6,643 bases of DNA from Xanthobacteraceae bacterium (GCA_030039655.1 JASHVC010000193.1:1-6643), one strand, 5' to 3'; positions 1 through 5,859 are shown, counted from the stretch's first letter. Translations and numbers: made by a program. Notes: generated from the sequence alone by a model not told the origin.

Positions 1-323
1 TCGCTCAATTCAAGAAAATTGCCGCGCTTGTTGGCGCCCGCATTGTTGATCAAGATGTCAAGCCGGCCGAATGTGTTGGATACCGCGTGCACAATATTTG
101 CCGGCGCGGCGATTAACGTCAGATCGGCGGGGTAAGAAGCGACTTTGCGACCGAGCGAGCGGATCTCATCTGCAACACGGCCAAGCGCTGTCGCGTCTCG
201 GGCCGTCAGCATGACGTCGCAACCGGCGGCGGCCAGTTCGAGCGCAATACCGCGGCCGATGCCGCGGCTTGAGCCGGTGATCAACGCGACCTTGCCGGCA
301 AGCTCACTAACTTTGTTATTCAT
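1..323 (-). CDS. Short-chain dehydrogenase/reductase, N-terminal part only
   Basis: This is the first 107 residues of an NAD(P)-dependent oxidoreductase of the classical SDR family; the C-terminal part, including the YxxxK catalytic motif, lies beyond the left edge. Visible are the Rossmann cofactor motif TGSSRGIG (residues 16-23), a basic residue in TARD (R42) that often goes with NADP preference, an AD-L pair (66-68) near the adenine pocket, and the structural NNAG motif (93-96). The substrate cannot be told from this half. The start ATG is at 323-321; no convincing ribosome site precedes it, but no other start in frame fits the family's short N-terminus. It follows the hydrolase-OsmC gene by 56 bases on the same strand, so the two may be co-transcribed. 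The family call is secure; the function is not. Confidence 0.93.
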   Translation of the reverse strand, partial: MNNKVSELAGKVALITGSSRGIGRGIALELAAAGCDVMLTARDATALGRVADEIRSLGRKVASYPADLTLIAAPANIVHAVSNTFGRLDILINNAGANKRGNFLELS

Positions 324-379
324 GGATGAATCGGCTCTGATGTCCGCTGTCCGATCGACTTCGTAGAGTGGTGCAGGCG

Positions 380-1615
380 CTATTTTGTTGGTCCAGCCGC
401 ATCTTCCACTGTGCGGATATTGACTTCCGATTCAAGGGTCCGGTGCACCGGACATTTGTCGGCAATCTCCATCAAGCGCGAGCGCTGTTCGACGTCGAGG
501 TTGCCCACAAGCGTGATGCCGCGCTCGATACGGTCGATCATGCCCGCCTTGGTCTCGCACTCGGCGCAATCGGTGGCGTGGATCTTGTTGTGGTGCAGAC
601 GGACAACGGTTTGTTCGAGCGGCAAGCTCTTGCGATCGGCGTAAAGTCGCAGCGTCATTGACGTGCAAGCACCGAGCCCGGCGAGCAGCAGATCATACGG
701 ACCGGGCCCGCTGTCCATGCCACCCGCCTTCACCGGCTCGTCGGCCAAGAACCGATGCGAGCCGACCGTGATTTCCTGCTGGAACAGACCGCGCCGCGTT
801 TCGCGCACCATGACGGTGCCAGGCTCGGTGTCCGGCATCGCTTGCGCATCGGTGGCCATCTCCAGATAGCGCTCAGCCCAGGCCGCGATCACGCCCGCTA
901 CGTAGGCGGCGTCGCTCGGACGGCTGATGAGGTGGTCGGCACCGGCGAGCGAGATGAAACTCTTCGGATGCTTGGCAGCCAGGAAAATGTGGCTGGCATT
1001 GTCAATGCCGACCGTCTCGTCGGTGGGTGAATGAAATATCAGCAGCGCTTTGTGCAGCGCGCCGATACGGGTGGTGAGCGTTTGCTCGGCAATATCGTCG
1101 AGAAAGGCGCGGCGAACCTTGAACTGCCGGCCGCCGAGAGTGACCTCAACCTCGCCCTGCAACGCGATGTTGGCGACTTGATCTTTGAGCAAGCCGGCGA
1201 CGTGCGCCGGATCGGCGGGCGCATTGATCGTCACCACGGCGCGGGCTTCGGCGATGCGATGCGCGGCAGCGAGCACCGCCGAACCGCCGAGGCTGTGGCC
1301 GATGAGGATCGCGGGCGCGGCGAGCTTCTCTCTCAAATGGTCCGCCGCTGCGACCAGTTCATCGACGTTGGATGAGAACGTGGTGTTCGCAAACCCGCCT
1401 TCGCTGGCGCCGAGGCCGGTGAAATCGAAGCGCAGCACCGCGATGCCGTGCAGCTTCAAACCTTCGGCAATACGCCGCGCCGCCTTGTTGTCCTTACCGC
1501 AGGTGAAGCAATGGGCAAACAGCGCCACGGCCCGCACCGTGCCCTCCGGCCGGTCGAGCAGCGCCGCAAGCGTGTTGCCCTGAGCGTTGCGAAAGTCGAA
1601 TTTCTCCGCCGGCAT
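380..1615 (-). CDS. Bifunctional alpha/beta-hydrolase / OsmC-family fusion protein
   Basis: This 411-residue cytoplasmic protein joins two domains. Residues about 1-250 are an alpha/beta hydrolase: nucleophile elbow GHSLGG (106-111, Ser108), probable acid Asp199 in SPTD, and probable base His228 in GADHL. HCFTCGKD (35-42) is at the usual oxyanion-loop place. Residues about 265-400 are an OsmC/Ohr-type domain with both signature cysteines, Cys317 in GACTSMT and Cys388 in DKCPVHRTL. OsmC-family proteins reduce organic hydroperoxides through such a cysteine pair. An esterase coupled to a thiol peroxidase suggests handling of peroxidised or esterified lipids, but that is inference. The start at 1615 was chosen because TAAGGAGGTG (minus strand, 1628-1619) lies 5 bases before it; an in-frame ATG at 1642 would add nine residues and lacks such a site. 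A terminator hairpin lies upstream at 1679-1716; the SDR gene follows. Confidence 0.93.
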   Translation of the reverse strand: MPAEKFDFRNAQGNTLAALLDRPEGTVRAVALFAHCFTCGKDNKAARRIAEGLKLHGIAVLRFDFTGLGASEGGFANTTFSSNVDELVAAADHLREKLAAPAILIGHSLGGSAVLAAAHRIAEARAVVTINAPADPAHVAGLLKDQVANIALQGEVEVTLGGRQFKVRRAFLDDIAEQTLTTRIGALHKALLIFHSPTDETVGIDNASHIFLAAKHPKSFISLAGADHLISRPSDAAYVAGVIAAWAERYLEMATDAQAMPDTEPGTVMVRETRRGLFQQEITVGSHRFLADEPVKAGGMDSGPGPYDLLLAGLGACTSMTLRLYADRKSLPLEQTVVRLHHNKIHATDCAECETKAGMIDRIERGITLVGNLDVEQRSRLMEIADKCPVHRTLESEVNIRTVEDAAGPTK

Positions 1616-1642
1616 GGGCACCTCCTTAGTTCCAGCCAGCAT

Positions 1643-1660
1643 AAGCCCGTTTTCGGGCTT
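1643..1660. repeat. Small perfect hairpin upstream of the hydrolase-OsmC gene
   Basis: AAGCCCG and CGGGCTT form a 7-base-pair stem around a four-base loop. No T-run follows on either strand, so it is not a standard terminator. It lies between the terminator at 1679-1716 and the ribosome site of the hydrolase-OsmC gene, so it would be in the 5' leader of that mRNA if transcription reads through. Its GGGCT/AGCCC arms share sequence with the terminator stem, so alternative pairing is possible but unproven. Confidence 0.5.
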
Positions 1661-1678
1661 CGGCGCGGCGCGGCCGCC

Positions 1679-1716
1679 AAAAACAAAGAAGGGCTGCCCT
1701 TGGCGGACAGCCCTTC
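1679..1716 (-). terminator. Rho-independent terminator, minus strand
   Basis: Read on the minus strand, GAAGGGCTG (1716-1708) pairs with CAGCCCTTC (1696-1688) in a perfect 9-base-pair stem with an 11-base loop. The stem is followed directly by the T-rich tail TTCTTTGTTTTT (its first TTC shared with the stem), ending at 1679. The plus strand shows no matching T-run, so the direction is clear. It would end a transcript from the small unit at about 1690-1900, before the hydrolase-OsmC gene. Confidence 0.8.
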
Positions 1717-1738
1717 CATTGTCAGGCCGTGGCCCGGT

Positions 1739-1765
1739 TGCGTAGGCGGTCTTCTGCCTTACGCA
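1739..1765. repeat. Bulged stem-loop in the small transcription unit
   Basis: TGCGT+AGGC (1739-1747) pairs with GCCT (1756-1759) and ACGCA (1761-1765), giving nine base pairs with one bulged base and an eight-base loop. It lies between the small reading frame and the terminator. With the 5-base-pair hairpin GGTGG/CCACC at 1778-1793 it makes the 3' half of the unit almost fully structured, as expected for a small RNA or a structured leader. Confidence 0.5.
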
Positions 1766-1792
1766 CGTGAGCCCGGTGGTGGATTAGACCAC

Positions 1793-1867
1793 CTAGGCGA
1801 GGACCTCGGCAGAGGCGAGGATCCAGTTCACGAATGCCGGCGACCGCGGCGATAGACAATGAGACAC
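1793..1867 (-). CDS. Candidate 24-residue peptide behind a very strong ribosome site
   Basis: A GTG at 1867-1865 opens a 24-codon frame ending in TAG at 1795-1793. The peptide begins VSHCLSPRSPAF and contains a short hydrophobic segment around VNWILASAEVLA. The support is the ribosome site: AAAGGAGGTGATCC ends one base before the GTG, with GGAGG at 7 bases spacing. A second GTG inside that site (1875-1873) opens a 15-codon frame, but has no ribosome site of its own. I do not recognise the peptide. It could be a genuine small protein, a leader peptide for the downstream hydrolase-OsmC gene, or a non-translated ribosome-binding decoy. Codon statistics mean little at this length, so confidence rests on the ribosome site and the nearby terminator. 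Confidence 0.4.
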   Translation of the reverse strand: MSHCLSPRSPAFVNWILASAEVLA

Positions 1868-1882
1868 TGGATCACCTCCTTT
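1817..1882 (-). promoter_or_regulatory. 16S-complementary ribosome site with an internal anti-SD mimic
   Basis: On the minus strand AAAGGAGGTGATCCAG (1882-1867) is complementary over 16 bases to the 3' end of 16S rRNA, far more than the usual 4-6. Forty bases downstream, inside the small reading frame, CTGGATCCTC (1826-1817) copies the 16S tail CTGGATCACCTC apart from a missing AC. The two segments can pair within the RNA: GATCCAG with CTGGATC (7 base pairs), then GAG with CTC across a two-base bulge. This would hide the ribosome site. The pairing is read directly from the sequence; the regulatory role is inference. Confidence 0.5.
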
Positions 1883-1903
1883 CGGTTGTTGACGAAGGCC
1901 TCC

Positions 1904-1932
1904 AATATAGGGCGGTCGTCAGCATTTGGAAG
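1904..1932 (-). promoter_or_regulatory. Weak promoter candidate for the small unit
   Basis: Minus strand: -10 TATATT (1909-1904), five of six matches. With a 17-base spacer the -35 would be CTTCCA (1932-1927), a poor match; 16 bases gives TTCCAA. A start of transcription near 1897 would leave about 30 bases before the GTG. Placement is reasonable, but the -35 is weak. Confidence 0.3.
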
Positions 1933-2215
1933 ACGTGTTTGTGTCACAGTTGACCGCCGCCGCAGCTTAGTGACGTGAAAATCGGTTTTTCAGGGGATGT
2001 GGGGGCCGTCGCTGACGGGCCATAGCCTCTCATCCCCACTTTGAATTTCTTTGACTTAAGACGCCTAATTGCATTTACTTCCACCAATGGTTGCTGCGCC
2101 TTCAGCAGAAGCGTGTGAGGACGAAGCTCCAACATCATCCGCTGATCTTAACGAGAGGAGCAAGCCGACGATCGTCGTCCGGAGATTGAACGGCAAATTT
2201 CAGGGGGGGACAGCC
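1905..2215. other. Gene-free structured intergenic region
   Basis: I see no credible gene here. Two hairpins stand side by side: TGAAAA/TTTTCA (1976-1992, five-base loop), then GGGGATG/CATCCCC (1993-1999 with 2031-2037), which encloses an inner stem GGCCGTC/GACGGGCC (2004-2021, one bulge). The base composition becomes AT-richer right after the second hairpin, so this may be the left edge of the segment carrying the thiaminase-like gene. Further right are a promoter-like pair at 2051-2079, a small hairpin TGCTG/CAGCA (2092-2107) and the 12-base palindrome CGACGATCGTCG (2166-2177). Confidence 0.5.
2051..2079 (+). promoter_or_regulatory. Promoter candidate for the thiaminase-like gene
   Basis: TTGACT (2051-2056, five of six -35 matches) and TTTACT (2074-2079, four of six -10 matches) are separated by exactly 17 bases. 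Transcription would start near 2086, leaving a leader of about 130 bases that contains a small hairpin and a perfect 12-base palindrome. I looked for a thiamine-pyrophosphate riboswitch in this leader and did not find one. Confidence 0.45.
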
Positions 2216-3670
2216 ATGCGGTCACTTTGGTGTTTAGTTTCTATCGCTTTGTTAATGCCGCTTTCGACTCAAGCAGGCGAGCTGGTAATCCGAAATGCGT
2301 CCGCTTCCGCAATCGTTTGTCATGCCGACGGCTATACTGCTGCGACTGGGTGGCCCTCCACGTGGGATATCACGGTTCACCCAGGATCAAGCTTCTCGCT
2401 CGCGCCGAGCTATAATCGATCCCCGGTGATTCTCGATTGGGCCGAATGCGGCGGCCTCAAAACCCGGGGTATGGGGATAACGCCGCAAGGCAATGATGGA
2501 CTCGTATTATTTACCGGCAAACAAAAACGGGTTCTCAACATCGCGCTATATCCCGACATTCCGAGTCATCCAAATGGCAATTTTCGTTATCTACTCGACC
2601 ATGTTGTTAGCGCCTATCAGGCAATCGACCCCAACGTACTCCTGAACGCGGTGATGGCCGATGAAGACAAGATTTACAGTTTCGATGGCCTGCCGACGAT
2701 ACTTGGCTCCACCGGCTATGACGTTGTTGAGCTGGATACGCTCTATCTCGGTTTTCTCGCCTCCAGTAATTTGATAACGCCGGCCAAGATCACAGGCGAC
2801 GAGCCTTTACCCGTGGCGAAGGCTGCGTCCACCTACCACGGCGTACTTTACGGCGTACCGAGCTGGCTGTGTATGGATTTTATCTTCTCATACTCGTCTG
2901 CGCTGAAATCCGTGCACACGCTGAGCGAACTCGTAAGCTTTCTCGCGAGTAAGTCAAAAACGGAGCTAGCGCTACTGGCCGATTACGACGGCTCGTGGCG
3001 TATACCGTCCATTTATATCAATGCCTATGTACAAGCTTTCGGATATCAAAATATCGCGAAGGCGTTGACTATGCCGCCGGAGCCCTCGGTGATTGCCAAT
3101 TTGAAGGCTTTGGCCGGCACTTGCGATTTTGCGTCAACTAACTCGTGCATCAATGGAACGAACCATGCCGAGCCCGACGGCACCATAGAACGCGTTTTCG
3201 CGAGTGGGAATGCTACGAGCGATATGGGTTTTTCCGAGCAATCGTTCTACATACTCCTCAATCGGCCTAACGGAAGCGTGACAATCGTTCCTGCCACTTG
3301 GGGAGAAAAACCGCAGCCGCTGCTCTATAGCGACACGTTTGTCACCAACAAAAGCACATGCTCGTCGGCTGCGTGCCAGGACGATAGCGCTGCATTCACC
3401 GCTCTGATGACCGGGATCAAGATGAAGAATTATATTGCATTTTCGCGGGACCTTCTCGCGAATGAGCCGCCGCGACACTTGCTTGTTGCGACGCAGCGCT
3501 TTTGGGCGCAACCAAAAGTCCGTCACGATCCCATATACGCCCAAGTAGCCACCATCGTCCGGGATGGCCAGCCGTTTCCGAACGACTTCACCCAGCAAAA
3601 ACAGTCGGAGATGGACACCGCGCTTTGCGCAACCCTCAAAGCGGACGTGCCAGGCTACAAATGTAAGTAG
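2216..3670 (+). CDS. Secreted thiaminase I-like protein with an extra N-terminal domain
   Basis: This 484-residue precursor has a signal peptide (hydrophobic core at about 4-16, likely cut after STQA, residue 20). Thiaminase I splits thiamine at its methylene bridge and joins the pyrimidine to another nucleophile. From about residue 107 the protein follows, from memory, Paenibacillus thiaminolyticus thiaminase I: ALYPDIP, DVVELDTLYL, GVLYGVPSWLC, GFSEQ, LLYSDTF, HDPIYAQVATIV. Cys219 falls on nucleophile Cys113 and Glu341 on catalytic Glu241 (122 against 128 residues apart); Tyr371 and Asp373 fit Tyr270 and Asp272. Tyr18 and Tyr239 appear replaced by Asp114 and Phe339, so specificity may differ. 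Residues 21-106 are a beta-rich domain with Cys35 and Cys78 that I do not recognise. The start at 2216 has a G-rich ribosome site and gives a clean signal peptide; the 49 codons open upstream do not. Sampled lines have 35-50% GC against about 65% in the VWA gene, suggesting transfer. Confidence 0.82.
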   Translation: MRSLWCLVSIALLMPLSTQAGELVIRNASASAIVCHADGYTAATGWPSTWDITVHPGSSFSLAPSYNRSPVILDWAECGGLKTRGMGITPQGNDGLVLFTGKQKRVLNIALYPDIPSHPNGNFRYLLDHVVSAYQAIDPNVLLNAVMADEDKIYSFDGLPTILGSTGYDVVELDTLYLGFLASSNLITPAKITGDEPLPVAKAASTYHGVLYGVPSWLCMDFIFSYSSALKSVHTLSELVSFLASKSKTELALLADYDGSWRIPSIYINAYVQAFGYQNIAKALTMPPEPSVIANLKALAGTCDFASTNSCINGTNHAEPDGTIERVFASGNATSDMGFSEQSFYILLNRPNGSVTIVPATWGEKPQPLLYSDTFVTNKSTCSSAACQDDSAAFTALMTGIKMKNYIAFSRDLLANEPPRHLLVATQRFWAQPKVRHDPIYAQVATIVRDGQPFPNDFTQQKQSEMDTALCATLKADVPGYKCK

Positions 3671-3740
3671 CATTGTAGTTGCGAGGTCACTACGTCCGTG
3701 CGGAGCTTATAGTCCAGCGTTACCGTCGTACTTGCGCTCT

Positions 3741-4916
3741 TTACCGCCCCAACTCCCGCATCGCGGCGTCGAGGCCTTCGAGCGTCAGCGGATACATGCG
3801 CCCGCCCATGATTTGCCGCATGAGGCGAATCGAGGCCGTCGTGTCGCACTCGTGCTCGACCACCGGATTAAGCCAGACGCATGAGGGGTAGGTGCGGACA
3901 ACGCGCTCCATCCAGACATTGCCCGGCTCCTCGTTGAAATGCTCGACCGAGCCGCCGGGTGCCATGATCTCGTATGGCGACATCGACGCATCGCCGACGA
4001 AGATCACCTTGTAGTCGTGCGGATAGGTGTGCAGCACATCCCAGGTCGGCGTCGTTTCCTTCCAGCGCCGCGCGTTCTGCTTCCACACGCGCTCGTAGAG
4101 GCAATTGTGGAAATAGAGATGCACCATGTGTTTGAATTCGGTCTTGGCAGCGGAGAAAAGCTCCTCGGTCGCCTTCACGTGCCAATCCATCGAGCCGCCG
4201 ATATCGAAGAACAGCAGCACCTTGATGGTGTTGTGCCGCTCCGGCCGCATCAGAATGTCGAGATAACCCTTGTGCGCGGTGCCCTTGATGGTGCCGTCGA
4301 GGTCGAGCTCTTCGGGCGCGCCGGTGCGGGCGAACTTGCGCAAGCGGCGCAGCGCAATTTTGATGTTACGGGTGCCGAGCTCGACGTCGCCATCCAAATC
4401 CTTGAACTCGCGCTTGTCCCACACCTTCACGGCGCGGAAATTGCGGTTCTTGTCTTGGCCGATGCGGATGCCTTCGGGATTGTAGCCGTAGGCGCCGAAC
4501 GGCGAGGTGCCGCCGGTGCCGATCCATTTCTTGCCGCCCTGGTGGCGCCCCTTCTGCTCAGCCAGGCGCTGGCGCAATGTTTCCAGAAGCTTGTCGAGGC
4601 CGCCCATGGCCTCGATCTGCTTTTTCTCTTCCTCGGTGAGATATTTTTCGGTGAGCTTTTTCAGCCACTCGATCGGGATTTCGGCGGTGAGCGCCTGCTC
4701 GACGAGGTCGAGACCTTTGAACACGTGGCCGAACACGCGATCGAACTTGTCGAGATTGCGCTCGTCCTTCACCAGCGCCGATCGCGACAAATAATAGAAC
4801 GACTCAACCCGCCGGTCGGCCAGATCCTGCTCCATGGCCTCCATGAGCGTGAGGTACTCGCGCAGCGTTACCGGTACCCCGGCCGCGCGAAGCTCGTGAA
4901 AGAAGGTGGCGAACAT
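3741..4916 (-). CDS. CoxE-like VWA-domain protein
   Basis: This 391-residue cytoplasmic protein has the typical start of the CoxE-like family (MFATFFHELRAAGVPVTLRE), a helical charged segment (about 50-125), a Gly-rich linker (127-150) and a von Willebrand A domain from about 230 to 385. The metal site motif is DIGGS (238-242), where the usual first Ser of DxSxS is Gly; Asp309 in VGDASMS is the likely third-loop ligand. In known systems such proteins work with a MoxR-type AAA+ ATPase in metallocentre assembly or protein remodelling, as CoxD/CoxE do for CO dehydrogenase. No such ATPase is in the window: a methyltransferase lies 73 bases upstream and the oppositely oriented thiaminase-like gene ends 70 bases past its stop. 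The ribosome site is weak, but the N-terminus supports the ATG at 4916. The target is unknown. Confidence 0.9.
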   Translation of the reverse strand: MFATFFHELRAAGVPVTLREYLTLMEAMEQDLADRRVESFYYLSRSALVKDERNLDKFDRVFGHVFKGLDLVEQALTAEIPIEWLKKLTEKYLTEEEKKQIEAMGGLDKLLETLRQRLAEQKGRHQGGKKWIGTGGTSPFGAYGYNPEGIRIGQDKNRNFRAVKVWDKREFKDLDGDVELGTRNIKIALRRLRKFARTGAPEELDLDGTIKGTAHKGYLDILMRPERHNTIKVLLFFDIGGSMDWHVKATEELFSAAKTEFKHMVHLYFHNCLYERVWKQNARRWKETTPTWDVLHTYPHDYKVIFVGDASMSPYEIMAPGGSVEHFNEEPGNVWMERVVRTYPSCVWLNPVVEHECDTTASIRLMRQIMGGRMYPLTLEGLDAAMRELGR

Positions 4917-4939
4917 GATCAGATTCTAATGCCCGACGC

Positions 4940-4968
4940 GGCGGCCGTCGAGCGCATCGCCGGCCGCC
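4940..4968. repeat. GC-rich hairpin between methyltransferase and VWA genes
   Basis: GGCGGCCG (4940-4947) and CGGCCGCC (4961-4968) form a perfect 8-base-pair stem with a 13-base loop in the 73-base gap between two minus-strand genes. There is no T-run after it on the minus strand, so it is not a standard terminator. It may reduce read-through or mark an RNA processing point; that is inference. Confidence 0.45.
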
Positions 4969-4989
4969 GTCAGCGCGTTGCAAAGTGCC

Positions 4990-5673
4990 CTACTCCGGCT
5001 TCCGCAGCCAAAGTTCGAAGCCGATCGGGTCCAACCGCAGATCACCTCCTCCAAACTGCGATTGCGACGCCAACTTTGTAATTCCTTCCTGGGTGTACGC
5101 GCGCTTTTTCAGCATGGTGTTGAACGTCCACTTGATGATCGCACCATTGATCAAGCCTTTGCCTTCTGTGTAGTCGCGAATGGCTTGCGGCGAAAAGTCC
5201 TTGCGCAGATCGATGATAAGCGCCGTTCCGCCAGGCTTGAGCACGCGATGCATTTCGTTGAGCGCCACCAACGGGCGTGCAAAGTTCTTGAAGGCTGCAC
5301 GGCACAAGATGAAGCTGAACGCATTTGCCGGATAGGGCATGTCGGAGGCATCGCCTTCCTCGAAGCAAACATCCACTCCAGCTTTGTCCGCATTCGCGAT
5401 CGCGATGCTCACGAAGGTGCGGCTTATATCGAGCCCGATCATCCGGCATCGTGTCAGCTTGAAAAGTTCGATGGCGAGGTAACCTGGCCCTGGGGCGATC
5501 TCCAGTACGCGGTCGCCGGCTCTGATCCGAGATGACAGCTGGCGCGCCAGCTTCTTGAACTCGTCAAGATTCTTGCCAGTCTGCCGCGCGTACCAATTGG
5601 CGATGAATCCTTCCATGCCTACGCCTTTGAAGGCTTTCGCTGGTGCGGCGCCGTTTGTCGTTGCTTGCATCAT
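4990..5673 (-). CDS. Class I SAM-dependent methyltransferase
   Basis: This 227-residue soluble enzyme has the full class I fold: motif I VLEIAPGPGYLAIEL (E58 to G64 around the SAM methionine), acidic residue Asp82 in GLDIS for the ribose, GD at 107-108 near the adenine, and the post-motif RVLKPGGTALIIDL (143-156). The order and the HRVLKPGG sequence resemble the UbiE/Methyltransf_11 group, but I cannot name the substrate. The ATG at 5673 is preferred because GGAG (minus strand, 5683-5680) lies six bases before it; the ATG at 5685 would add METT and has no ribosome site, its own ATGGAG providing the one used by the later start. It lies downstream of the PadR gene on the same strand with a 186-base gap. 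PadR control is possible but not shown. Confidence 0.88.
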   Translation of the reverse strand: MMQATTNGAAPAKAFKGVGMEGFIANWYARQTGKNLDEFKKLARQLSSRIRAGDRVLEIAPGPGYLAIELFKLTRCRMIGLDISRTFVSIAIANADKAGVDVCFEEGDASDMPYPANAFSFILCRAAFKNFARPLVALNEMHRVLKPGGTALIIDLRKDFSPQAIRDYTEGKGLINGAIIKWTFNTMLKKRAYTQEGITKLASQSQFGGGDLRLDPIGFELWLRKPE

Positions 5674-5702
5674 GGTTGTCTCCATTCAAAGAAACAGAGT
5701 TG

Positions 5703-5837
5703 TGCGGCCGCATGCGCGACCTGGCTGTTCTCGCGGAGATTCGGCTGGTAGGTTGGATTTGCGTGCCTGAAACCAGCGCGCTCCGCGCGTTCGGTCTTGG
5801 GTTCGAGGCCCCGGCGATGTTCCAGCATCGTCGGGGC
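5703..5837. other. Intergenic segment with a strong hairpin after the PadR gene
   Basis: Arms 5808-5819 and 5826-5837 pair over 12 positions around a six-base loop. Read as plus-strand RNA every position pairs (one G-U at 5814/5831); read as minus-strand RNA that position is a mismatch. No T-run follows in either direction. The segment also holds a 10-base palindrome TGCGGCCGCA (5703-5712). It may act as an intercistronic stem after the PadR stop at 5860, or belong to an unseen plus-strand RNA. I see no gene here. Confidence 0.4.
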
Positions 5838-5859
5838 TGCCCATGTGGGTCGTGCGAGG

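Larger units (their letters stand above)
1679..1897 (-). ncRNA. Candidate small transcript of about 220 bases
   Basis: A weak promoter at 1904-1932, an extended ribosome site, an inverted pair that can mask it, two further hairpins and a true terminator together outline a self-contained minus-strand transcript. I cannot assign it to a known RNA family. It could be a small mRNA for the 24-residue peptide, a regulatory small RNA, or an attenuator leader for the hydrolase-OsmC gene whose start is 64 bases past the end of the T-tail. The 5' end is a guess from the -10 box. Confidence 0.4.

Noticed and set aside
1867..1883. Remnant of the 16S rRNA 3' end on the plus strand
   Set aside because: Identity stops after 17 bases on both sides. 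It is better explained as the complement of an extended ribosome site on the minus strand.
2086..2215. Thiamine-pyrophosphate riboswitch ahead of the thiaminase-like gene (CTGATCT is present near 2141-2147)
   Set aside because: The other conserved parts, the GGGTGC and CTGAGA segments and the ATAATGCCAGCG-type arm, are missing, and no matching fold is seen.
2069..2215. Start of the thiaminase-like protein at 2069 instead of 2216
   Set aside because: The added 49 residues are charged and would bury the signal peptide; the later ATG has a G-rich ribosome site and an ideal signal sequence behind it.
3134..3673. 179-codon open frame opposite the end of the thiaminase-like gene
   Set aside because: No ribosome site or recognisable motif; the plus strand carries conserved active-site segments here.
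3939..5081. 380-codon open frame on the plus strand opposite the VWA gene
   Set aside because: It is the mirror of a GC-rich gene. Its protein is an unpatterned run of Val/Leu/Glu/Ala/Arg, crosses the gap into the methyltransferase gene, and matches no family I know, while the minus strand has a clear VWA domain.
5795..5837. tRNA-like T-arm (GGTTCGAGGCCCC)
   Set aside because: The five-base T-stem does not pair and there is no acceptor, D-arm or anticodon arm; the bases belong to the hairpin at 5808-5837.
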